In this document: piece after piece, positions 45,646 through 52,182 of the stretch | Numbering within the stretch: the first letter of the stretch is position 1 | How the letters are laid out: the number at the start of each line of letters is the position of its first letter | Source of the DNA: Bacillota bacterium | GTDB taxonomy: Bacteria > Bacillota > Clostridia > Tissierellales > Sedimentibacteraceae | NCBI GenBank assembly: GCA_023386345.1 | Contig: JAEWJT010000016.1 | Coordinates: 465,531-529,530, forward strand | Length of the DNA stretch: 64,000 nt | Direction: 5' to 3' | Notes under the pieces: generated by a model | Seen by the model: the letters and a program-made list of their open reading frames with translations, nothing else | The model's database searches: none | What the model was told of the DNA's origin: nothing | Translations under genes and position numbers: made by a program

Positions 45646-46938
45646 TTAACTACTCATCCTCGCTTTATATACAAGTGGTATTGTATTATTTACGTCATTT
45701 AGAAAATTAAAACAATTTGGAGAAAATACATCTTCAGTGTCATATAGTGCATTAGGACATCCTCCGCCACAAAGTAGTGAATTAGCACAGTCCTTACATT
45801 TTTCTATTGTAGTAATGTCCCTAGTAAGAAAGCTTTTCTTTTTTAGAGAAAGTTCTGGATAATATTGTCCTATTGATTTATGTTTTTGCCCAACAGCTAA
45901 TATGCAATTATATATATTTCCATAAGGGTCATAAAATCTGGTTAATCCGTCACGGTCACAGGTTTTTAAAACAGGTACTAATTTAGTTCCATTATATAAG
46001 AAGTCAGATATTGGTGATAAGTTCTTTAGTATTTGATTTTCTGTCGACCCGTCTTCATTGTCATTATCAACCAAAGACTCATATAAGTCCTTAGATGTTG
46101 AACTACTGCATTGAAATAATGGCTGCAATTCAAATTGAACATTTTTCCCCCAATCAGTACTTTCAATTTTCTTTTTTTCTTCTAAACAATTCTCTAAATT
46201 TTCTGGACTAACATTCATTCTTATTTTTATTGGAATTTTATTTTCAACACAAATTTTAATTCCGTCAATTATCTTATCATATGTAGGAGAACCATTTATT
46301 AAGCATCTTGACTTATTATGAGCTTCTCTTGTTCCATCAATAGTTACTTGAATACTTGTTATATCAATAGACTTTAATATATCAATATATTCAAGAAGAT
46401 AATAGCCATTAGTAATAGCACTATATTTAGCATCAGGTGCTTTGCTTATAATATACTGGATTATCTCTCTATTGCTATGTAATAAAGGCTCTCCTCCAAA
46501 AAAACTAATATATTCAATATTTGGATTATCTGAAAATACCTTATCTACCATAGATTTTGAAATAACTGGAGATGTTTCGACTTCTTTTTCATAGCAATAA
46601 GGGCAGGCAAAATTACAGTTGTATGTTATTACAAAACATGCCTTGCGTTGGTTTTGAGATCTTTCATCTGATAAATGTTTTAATTTTTCGATTATATTTT
46701 GTTTTGCTGTTTGTTCATCATCTGCATTCATAATGTATTGATGCGACACTAAATAGTCATATATAGATTGTTCGAATTCGTCTTTTATAATTATCTCATC
46801 AGCACAACGCCAATTTTCTATTATTTCTCGTTCTTTTTTATGTATTATATCGATCATGCCATTTATTCCATTAACAAAAAGATAATCTTCACTTTCATTC
46901 TTTAAATCTATAGCTATTAAGTTTTTTATTATTTTCAT
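45646..46938 (-). CDS. Radical SAM/SPASM peptide maturase B
   Basis: A 430-residue radical SAM enzyme. After an N-terminal region of about 100 residues (probably for peptide recognition), Cys108, Cys112 and Cys115 in CNFACPYC (CX3CX2C) bind the SAM-cleaving 4Fe-4S cluster, followed by ISFFGGEPLL. The C-terminal SPASM domain has the full pattern: a Cys in TCDRD, GNIYNC (GX4C), KCKDCANSLLCGGGC (CX2CX5CX3C) and a last Cys in SPNCF. Enzymes of this type install thioether or C-C crosslinks in ribosomal peptides. The ATG at 46938 follows GGAGG at five bases. It lies 77 bases after maturase A, in one operon with it and with the M55 gene. The chemistry it performs cannot be read from sequence. Confidence 0.92.
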   Translation of the reverse strand: MKIIKNLIAIDLKNESEDYLFVNGINGMIDIIHKKEREIIENWRCADEIIIKDEFEQSIYDYLVSHQYIMNADDEQTAKQNIIEKLKHLSDERSQNQRKACFVITYNCNFACPYCYEKEVETSPVISKSMVDKVFSDNPNIEYISFFGGEPLLHSNREIIQYIISKAPDAKYSAITNGYYLLEYIDILKSIDITSIQVTIDGTREAHNKSRCLINGSPTYDKIIDGIKICVENKIPIKIRMNVSPENLENCLEEKKKIESTDWGKNVQFELQPLFQCSSSTSKDLYESLVDNDNEDGSTENQILKNLSPISDFLYNGTKLVPVLKTCDRDGLTRFYDPYGNIYNCILAVGQKHKSIGQYYPELSLKKKSFLTRDITTIEKCKDCANSLLCGGGCPNALYDTEDVFSPNCFNFLNDVNNTIPLVYKARMSS

Positions 46939-47015
46939 TACATCCTCCATTGTTTCATAAAATTATAAATAAATATAAATTAAAATTGTTTATAATTTAG
47001 GTTTTAGAATATTTG

Positions 47016-48374
47016 TTAAGCAAGTTTCTCTAAACGATCCCAAAATTCCTCTAAACCATATAAACCGCAAACAGGCTGATATAAATCACTGTCAAAACTT
47101 GTTAGTGGCAAAGGACATCCTCCTGCACATAAATATTTAAGCTCACAAGTTTTGCATTTTTCAATCTTGAAAATAGTTCTATTGCCTAATTTAAGAACTT
47201 TATCTTTGTCAAAATATTTATTTTCTTTGTAATTACCTATACATCCGTTCTTGCTTCCAAGGCATAAGCACCAAAATATTTCTCCATTTGGTTCAAATAC
47301 AAAAGGTACGGATTTAGTCAAATCACAGCGTTTATATATTAAAGATTTTTTTTGGTTAAGTTCTCTATGTATTAAGTAGTTTATAGATGAACCTTCTCCA
47401 AATATATCCAATGAACTACCAATCTCTGAAAGCTTAGGATTAATTTTTTTAATAATGTCACATATATAATCTAAATTATAGAAGTCGTTATTTATTGTAC
47501 TTGTTGAATAATAGTCCTTTGCTAAAATAAATTTTACTTTCATGTTAGACTTATCAATTATTTCATTTTGCTTTAATACAGTGATAAATTCATCAATATG
47601 CTGTTCTAATTCCTTAGTCCACATTACAACAATTGAAATTTCTTTATTTAGTGAGTCAATATATTTAATACCATCAATTATTTTCTCAAAAATTTTTGAG
47701 TTGGAATTTTTATTAATGTATTTGATTATCTCAGCTGTACCATCAAATGAAACTTGAAATTTATGTATCAAATTATAGTCAATATGTCTTCTATAATCAA
47801 ATAAATTAGCACCATTTGTAAACATTAGAAATCTTTTAGATGGTAAATTATTTAATGCGTAGTTAATTGTATCAATATTTTCTGGTAACAAACTTTCACC
47901 ACCAGAAAATACAACTTCTTCAACCTCGTTAGCATCAAAACAATCTTGTGATAGATACTCCTTAATCAAGTCAATATCTTTAACAGTCATAAATTGTTTA
48001 TATTCTGGTTTATAATTATAATTATTTTGGTAGCAGTAGGAGCACTTAAAATTGCATTGATGAGTTAAATTTAATGTATAAGCTGTAATTGCGAATTTAT
48101 CTAAATTCAGTTCAGATTCGATCTGTAAATTTTTCTCAATCTCTAAGGTTGTTTCTTTCGGTAAAACTTGTTTGTTGAGATATAAGTCGTTTAGTATTTT
48201 ATCTTCTTTTTCAGACAAAGCTGTCTCATTGCTTATTTTATTCTCTATCTCTATCATATCTGTGAGAATTTCAGCACTAATTCTTTGTCTTCGAAAGCTA
48301 ATTAAATTTATGAGTAAAACGTTGTCTTTATCAATATAATAAATTAAATTACCTAGAATAAATCTTTTAGTCAT
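47016..48374 (-). CDS. Radical SAM/SPASM peptide maturase A
   Basis: A 452-residue radical SAM enzyme, related to but clearly different from maturase B. Cys107, Cys111 and Cys114 in CNFKCSYC bind the SAM cluster, and VVFSGGESLLP follows. The SPASM domain is complete: RCDLT, GEIFWC (GX4C), KCKTCELKYLCAGGC (CX2CX5CX3C) and a Cys in QPVCGLY. The first 95 residues are a possible peptide-binding region. It is the first gene of the minus-strand operon; GGAGA precedes the ATG. It diverges from precursor 1, sharing the palindrome at 48486-48533. Likely role: crosslinking of the five precursors, perhaps with B acting on a different residue or subset. Confidence 0.92.
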   Translation of the reverse strand: MTKRFILGNLIYYIDKDNVLLINLISFRRQRISAEILTDMIEIENKISNETALSEKEDKILNDLYLNKQVLPKETTLEIEKNLQIESELNLDKFAITAYTLNLTHQCNFKCSYCYQNNYNYKPEYKQFMTVKDIDLIKEYLSQDCFDANEVEEVVFSGGESLLPENIDTINYALNNLPSKRFLMFTNGANLFDYRRHIDYNLIHKFQVSFDGTAEIIKYINKNSNSKIFEKIIDGIKYIDSLNKEISIVVMWTKELEQHIDEFITVLKQNEIIDKSNMKVKFILAKDYYSTSTINNDFYNLDYICDIIKKINPKLSEIGSSLDIFGEGSSINYLIHRELNQKKSLIYKRCDLTKSVPFVFEPNGEIFWCLCLGSKNGCIGNYKENKYFDKDKVLKLGNRTIFKIEKCKTCELKYLCAGGCPLPLTSFDSDLYQPVCGLYGLEEFWDRLEKLA

Positions 48375-48456
48375 AACTATTCTCCAATTATATGTAATAT
48401 TTTTTATACCTATAATAAATTAGTTATACTAATTTATCAGCTTGAAATACAAATAT

Positions 48457-48485
48457 ATTATATCAAGATGTGAAAATTATGTCGA
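48457..48485 (-). promoter_or_regulatory. Divergent promoter of the maturase operon
   Basis: On the minus strand a perfect TATAAT occupies 48462-48457, exactly 24 bp beyond the TTGTCC end of the shared palindrome. This is the same distance as on the precursor side. No separate -35 is evident, which suits activator-dependent transcription. Confidence 0.7.
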
Positions 48486-48533
48486 CGGACAAGTTTTCAT
48501 ATTTTATTTTTTTTAAATATGAAAACTTGTCCG
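48486..48533. promoter_or_regulatory. Regulatory palindrome 1 (between maturase A and precursor 1)
   Basis: Perfect 19-bp arms, CGGACAAGTTTTCATATTT and its reverse complement, around a T-rich 10-base loop. A -10-like TACAAT (48557-48562) lies 24 bp past the right arm, and TATAAT the same distance past the left arm. The precursor ATG is 64 bases beyond the right end. It lies upstream of both -10 elements, so it should act as a DNA site rather than as an RNA hairpin. Confidence 0.85.
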
Positions 48534-48597
48534 TATTATTTTATATTAGCATATGGTACAATATATATATAAATTGTACCATAGGAGGTGAAAAGTT

Positions 48598-48765
48598 ATG
48601 AAAAGTTTGTTAGACAGTATATGGGGAGCTGAGGACACTGACGCTATTATTCCATGCTTTGGAAACCCACCAGCAGAGATTAATATCTCATGTGGACATA
48701 TACCACCAAAACCACCATACTACCCAGAAGATCCTGCTGCTAACGGTAATGTGTGTGTAGTGTAA
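48598..48765 (+). CDS. RiPP precursor peptide 1
   Basis: A 55-codon gene with AGGAGGTG six bases before the ATG. The product starts MKSLLDSIWGAEDTDAIIP, the leader block shared by all five copies, and continues into a Pro-rich C-terminal part. Cys20, Cys32 (ISCG) and Cys53 (NVC) are present; Cys32 and Cys53 match the two Cys kept in every copy. The PPKPPYYP stretch is the longest Pro segment of the set. There is no Sec signal and no double-Gly cleavage site. It diverges from the radical SAM operon and ends at its own terminator. It is a modification substrate by context; the mature product is unknown. Confidence 0.85.
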   Translation: MKSLLDSIWGAEDTDAIIPCFGNPPAEINISCGHIPPKPPYYPEDPAANGNVCVV

Positions 48766-48772
48766 TTTTAAG

Positions 48773-48820
48773 CTTACAAACAAAAATTCGCTTTTAATTA
48801 AGCGAATTTTTGTTTGTAAG
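48773..48820. terminator. Terminator of precursor 1
   Basis: A 21-bp perfect inverted repeat, with the core ATTCGCTT-TTAATT-AAGCGAAT flanked by an A-rich left and TTTTTGTTT right, so it can work in both directions. Confidence 0.88.
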
Positions 48821-48870
48821 GAAAAGTATAAAACAGATATATTATATAAAATTATAAACATCACGTCGAC

Positions 48871-48916
48871 GGACAAGTTTTCATATTTTTATTTTTAAAA
48901 ATATGAAAACTTGTCC
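48871..48916. promoter_or_regulatory. Regulatory palindrome 2
   Basis: Perfect 21-bp arms starting GGACAAGTTTTCATATTTTT, with a 4-base loop. TATGATAAT begins at 48941, 24 bp past the right arm. On the left, TATAAT on the minus strand (48846-48841) lies 24 bp away. Confidence 0.85.
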
Positions 48917-48979
48917 ATATTATTTTTTCTTAAGTTATAGTATGATAATATATATAAATTGTATAGGAGGTGAAAAATT

Positions 48980-49144
48980 ATGAGAAGTTTGTTAGACAGT
49001 ATATGGGAAGCTGAGGACACTGACGTTATAATTACTCCATTTAGTGGTGGTGAAACTATTAATATTTCATGTGGTGGACCTAAACCACCAAATCCACCAG
49101 TACCAGGAGATGATACTATTGGCGGTCCTGTTTGTAAATGGTAA
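48980..49144 (+). CDS. RiPP precursor peptide 2
   Basis: A 54-codon gene; AGGAGGTG precedes the ATG. The leader is MRSLLDSIWEAEDTDVII; the core region has Cys31 (ISCGG), KPPNPPVP and Cys52 (PVCKW). Arg replaces Lys at position 2, and it ends in Lys-Trp, unlike the others. It lacks the extra Cys20 of copy 1 and the Cys26 of copies 3 and 4, so it has only the two invariant Cys. It has its own upstream palindrome and downstream terminator. Confidence 0.85.
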   Translation: MRSLLDSIWEAEDTDVIITPFSGGETINISCGGPKPPNPPVPGDDTIGGPVCKW

Positions 49145-49152
49145 TTTTCAAG

Positions 49153-49199
49153 TTACAAACAAAAAATTCGCTTTTAATTAAGCGAATTTTTGTTTGTAA
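49153..49199. terminator. Terminator of precursor 2
   Basis: The same TTCGCTTTTAATTAAGCGAA core as after precursor 1, with one extra A in the left arm. Confidence 0.87.
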
Positions 49200-49205
49200 G
49201 CGATG

Positions 49206-49249
49206 GACAAGTTTTCATATTTTAATTTTTTTAAATATGAAAACTTGTC
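49206..49249. promoter_or_regulatory. Regulatory palindrome 3
   Basis: 17-bp arms GACAAGTTTTCATATTT. TATTATAAT begins at 49275, 24 bp past the arm (counting TTGTCT). This copy sits only six bases after the previous terminator and lacks the left-hand TATAAT found in the other copies. Confidence 0.85.
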
Positions 49250-49314
49250 TCTATTATTTTATTTGAAGTTATATTATTATAATAGATACCAAATTATAAT
49301 AGGAGGTAAAGACC

Positions 49315-49470
49315 ATGAAAAATTTATTAGACAGTATATGGACACCTGAAGATGATAACGCTACAATTGGTATTCAAATGATAAATAATTGCATTATCAT
49401 TTCATGCGGTGGTCCAAAGCCACCAAGAGAACCAGATCCAAGTAACATCAAACTTGCTTGTGAGGTTTAA
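49315..49470 (+). CDS. RiPP precursor peptide 3
   Basis: A 51-codon gene; AGGAGGTAAAGACC precedes the ATG. The leader is MKNLLDSIWTPEDDNATIG; then IQMINNCIIISCGG with Cys26 and Cys31, a PKPPREPDP segment and Cys49 near the end (ACEV). It shares most of its first 33 residues with precursor 4, pointing to recent duplication followed by divergence of the C-terminal third. Confidence 0.85.
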   Translation: MKNLLDSIWTPEDDNATIGIQMINNCIIISCGGPKPPREPDPSNIKLACEV

Positions 49471-49475
49471 TTTTC

Positions 49476-49528
49476 AAATTACAAACAAAGATTTCGCTTT
49501 ATTAAAGCGAAATCTTTGTTTGTAATTT
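49476..49528. terminator. Terminator of precursor 3
   Basis: A long perfect stem, AAATTACAAACAAAGATTTC in the left arm, core TTTCGCTTT-AT-TAAAGCGAAA. The same design as after copies 1 and 2, with compensating changes in both arms. Confidence 0.87.
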
Positions 49529-49577
49529 AAAGTATAAGACATACATATTATATCAAATTGTAAGAATCACAAAGATG

Positions 49578-49621
49578 GACAAGTTTTCATATTTTATTTT
49601 TTTTAAATGTGAAAACTTGTC
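49578..49621. promoter_or_regulatory. Regulatory palindrome 4
   Basis: 17-bp arms GACAAGTTTTCATATTT with one imperfect pair (AAATGTG in the right arm). TATGATAAT begins at 49647, 24 bp past TTGTCT, and TATAAT on the minus strand (49552-49547) lies 24 bp to the left of GGACAA. Confidence 0.84.
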
Positions 49622-49684
49622 TGTATTATTTTGTCTAAAATTATATTATGATAATAGATATTAAATATAATAGGAGGTAAAACT

Positions 49685-49831
49685 ATGAAAAATTTGTTAG
49701 ACAGTATATGGGCACCTGAAGATGATAACGCTACAATTGGTATTCAAATGGTTCATCATTGCATCATACTTTCATGCGGAGGTCCACCACCAACAGACAA
49801 AACAATGAACGGTACTGTTTGTGAGGCATAA
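49685..49831 (+). CDS. RiPP precursor peptide 4
   Basis: A 48-codon gene, the shortest; AGGAGGTAAAACT precedes the ATG. The leader is MKNLLDSIWAPEDDNATIG; then IQMVHHCIILSCGG with Cys26 and Cys31, PPPTD, and a TMNGTVCEA end with Cys46. The last ten residues nearly equal those of precursor 5, while the first 33 nearly equal precursor 3, so it reads as a mosaic of the two. Confidence 0.85.
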   Translation: MKNLLDSIWAPEDDNATIGIQMVHHCIILSCGGPPPTDKTMNGTVCEA

Positions 49832-49843
49832 TTTTTAAATTGA

Positions 49844-49882
49844 AAACAAGAATTTCGCTTTATTAAAGCGAAATTTTTGTTT
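49844..49882. terminator. Terminator of precursor 4
   Basis: Core TTTCGCTTTA-T-TAAAGCGAAA with A-rich left and TTTTTGTTT right flanks. Confidence 0.85.
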
Positions 49883-49937
49883 ATAAGATAAAGCAGAAAA
49901 TAGACATATTATATAAAATTATAAGTATTATGTCGAT

Positions 49938-49983
49938 GGACAAGTTTTCATATTTTAATTTTTTTAAATATGAAAACTTGTCC
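49938..49983. promoter_or_regulatory. Regulatory palindrome 5
   Basis: 18-bp arms GGACAAGTTTTCATATTT. TATGATAAT begins at 50008, 24 bp to the right; TATAAT on the minus strand (49913-49908) lies 24 bp to the left. Confidence 0.85.
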
Positions 49984-50048
49984 GTATTATTTTGTCTAAA
50001 ATTATATTATGATAATAGATATTAAATTATAAATAGGAGGTAAAAACT

Positions 50049-50198
50049 ATGAAAAATTTATTAGACAGTATATGGGCACCTGAAGATGATGACACTATAA
50101 TTATTACTCCAAGCGTTGAACCACCACCAATAAGTATCACTGCTTCATGTGGAAAACCTACAGATTATACTATGAATGGTACTGTTTGTCAGGCATAA
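50049..50198 (+). CDS. RiPP precursor peptide 5
   Basis: A 49-codon gene; AGGAGGTAAAAACT precedes the ATG. The leader is MKNLLDSIWAPEDDDTIII; then PSVEPPPISITASCGKP with Cys34, and the TMNGTVCQA end with Cys47. Only the two invariant Cys are present. It is the last copy before the exporter gene, whose start lies 172 bases downstream beyond a terminator. Confidence 0.85.
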   Translation: MKNLLDSIWAPEDDDTIIITPSVEPPPISITASCGKPTDYTMNGTVCQA

Positions 50199-50205
50199 TT
50201 TTTAA

Positions 50206-50253
50206 ATTATAAACAAAAGTTTCGCTTTAATAAAGCGAAACTTTTGCTTATAA
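50206..50253. terminator. Terminator of precursor 5
   Basis: ATTATAAACAAAAGTTTCGC pairs with GCGAAACTTTTGCTTATAAT (one G-U), core GCTTTAATAAAGC. Confidence 0.85.
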
Positions 50254-50370
50254 TCGTAAGAATATGATATTATTATGATTATAAGTGTCAGTAAGAAATA
50301 AGGTGTAAATAAAATATTCGCTTAGAAAAAATAAAACTTTTTAATATAAAAATTATTACGAGGTGTAGCA

Positions 50371-52008
50371 ATGTTTAAATTTAGTATGAAATTTATAAAA
50401 CAGTATAGTTTTAAATTTTATTCGTATATTTTTATGAATATAATAATTGGGATGTTTATTATAATTATGCCTATAATATCTGGAAAATTTATAGACAATA
50501 TTGTTTATGTAAAAAATATTAATTTTTTAATAAATTATATTATTATTTATTTAATTGTAAATTTATCTAATGTTTTATTCTCATATCTTTCAACTTATAT
50601 AAGAGTTAATATAGAAGCAAAAAGTGGATTTTTACTATGCACTGATATTTTAAAGCATCTTCATACGGTATCTTTATTAGACTTAGAGAATGAGAATAGC
50701 TCATATTTAAGTCAAAGAATAAAAAATGATTCGAAAGATATAATTCATTTCTGTCTTAGTATAATAGCAAGTATAATACTAAACTTGGTAGGATTATCAA
50801 TTTCGTTTATTTTCATTGTGAAAACAGATTATAAAATTTCAATATTTATTGTAATTATAGCAATACTTTATATTTTGCTTTATAAAGTTTTTAAAAAACC
50901 AATATATAAAGCATCTATTCAACTTAGAGAACAGCAATCAAGATATTTTGCCAATGTCAATAATCAAATTTCTCATGCTAAATTTATAAAGTCACATTCA
51001 ATTGAAGATGTGTTCTTTTCAGCATTAAACAAGGCTTTCTTAATGGTGTATAAAAAGCTTATAAATGCACAGAAACTGACAAATTTATATAGTTCATTTA
51101 TGATGCTATTATCAATTGCAATAAAACTTGTGTTATTTATTATTGGAGGAATTAATATCATAAAAGGAAATATGACAATAGGTACTTTTTATATATTATC
51201 AAGCTATCTTGATAAAACAATGAATTCATTAATGTTTTTCGCTTCTTTTGGTGAAAGCTACCAAACAAATTTAGCCTCATACAGTAGAATAAAAGAGTTG
51301 TTAGATAGACCTTGCGTTGTTAGTAATGGTGATAATTTGAGTGAAATTAATAGTATTAGAGTAGATAATATAAGTTTTAAATACGATGAAAAGCTTATAA
51401 TCAATGATTTTAGTTATAATTTTGAAAAAGGAAATATTTATTGGATTAAAGGTGATAACGGAGCAGGTAAGAGTACATTTATAAGCTTGTTGATAGGCTT
51501 ATATGAGGATAAGTATGAGGGAAATATATGTTATGATAATAAAGATATAAAATTATTAAACATGAATAAAATAAGAAAAAATTTAATTGGAATTGTAGAA
51601 CAAAATCCTGTATTGATTGAAGATACAATAATGAACAATGTAACATTTTCTAATAATTATGATATTGAAGTATTAAACAAATATATAAAATTAATTGGTT
51701 TGGAAAAATTTCTTAATTCTGAGGAAGACAAATTTAATCAAATTATAAATGAAAATTCAACTAATATATCTGGTGGTGAAAAACAAAAATTATCAATAAT
51801 TAGAGAGCTAATCAAAAATCCGTCTTTACTAATATTTGATGAACCAACCTCCGCTATGGATAAGGATAGTAAAGCTGAGTTTTACAAATATATACAAGAG
51901 TTAAAAAATGAAAGAATTATTATTATAATATCCCATGATCAAGTAACGAGTGATATGGTTGATTATACAATAGATTTAAATATAGTTCAGTATTTTGGTA
52001 CTATGTAA
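50371..52008 (+). CDS. ABC exporter of the RiPP locus, without peptidase domain
   Basis: A 545-residue half-transporter: six membrane spans (about residues 1-310) fused to an ATPase domain with Walker A GDNGAGKST, signature ISGGEKQKLS, Walker B LLIFDEPTSAMD and H-loop IIISHDQ. It starts straight with the membrane domain and has no N-terminal C39 peptidase, so leader cleavage must be done elsewhere. GAGGTG lies just upstream. By position it is the exporter of the five modified peptides; an immunity role is also possible. The own promoter was not resolved, and no palindrome copy precedes it. Confidence 0.85.
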   Translation: MFKFSMKFIKQYSFKFYSYIFMNIIIGMFIIIMPIISGKFIDNIVYVKNINFLINYIIIYLIVNLSNVLFSYLSTYIRVNIEAKSGFLLCTDILKHLHTVSLLDLENENSSYLSQRIKNDSKDIIHFCLSIIASIILNLVGLSISFIFIVKTDYKISIFIVIIAILYILLYKVFKKPIYKASIQLREQQSRYFANVNNQISHAKFIKSHSIEDVFFSALNKAFLMVYKKLINAQKLTNLYSSFMMLLSIAIKLVLFIIGGINIIKGNMTIGTFYILSSYLDKTMNSLMFFASFGESYQTNLASYSRIKELLDRPCVVSNGDNLSEINSIRVDNISFKYDEKLIINDFSYNFEKGNIYWIKGDNGAGKSTFISLLIGLYEDKYEGNICYDNKDIKLLNMNKIRKNLIGIVEQNPVLIEDTIMNNVTFSNNYDIEVLNKYIKLIGLEKFLNSEEDKFNQIINENSTNISGGEKQKLSIIRELIKNPSLLIFDEPTSAMDKDSKAEFYKYIQELKNERIIIIISHDQVTSDMVDYTIDLNIVQYFGTM

Positions 52009-52031
52009 AAAATAATAAAATAGAATTGTAG

Positions 52032-52068
52032 AAAAAACTTATAAATATTTATATTTATAAGTTTTTTA
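52032..52068 (+). terminator. Terminator after the ABC exporter
   Basis: AAAAAACTTATAAATA pairs with TATTTATAAGTTTTTT. Confidence 0.85.
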
Positions 52069-52182
52069 TTTTACAAAATTAGTAAAATATAGAATAAGTT
52101 ACACATCATTTTTGTTTGCATGAATAGTCTAAATTTGTTAAAATAAGGATAATAAAAAAATTATAAAGGGGAAGTGAGCTTT

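Noticed and set aside
48688..48876. Minus-strand frame of 62 codons across precursor 1
   Set aside because: It runs antisense through a precursor and its terminator, lacks an RBS and has no counterpart in the other four copies.
48486..50253. The regularly spaced repeats could be read as a CRISPR-like array
   Set aside because: The period is about 340-390 bases, each interval contains a translated short gene with RBS, and no cas genes are present.
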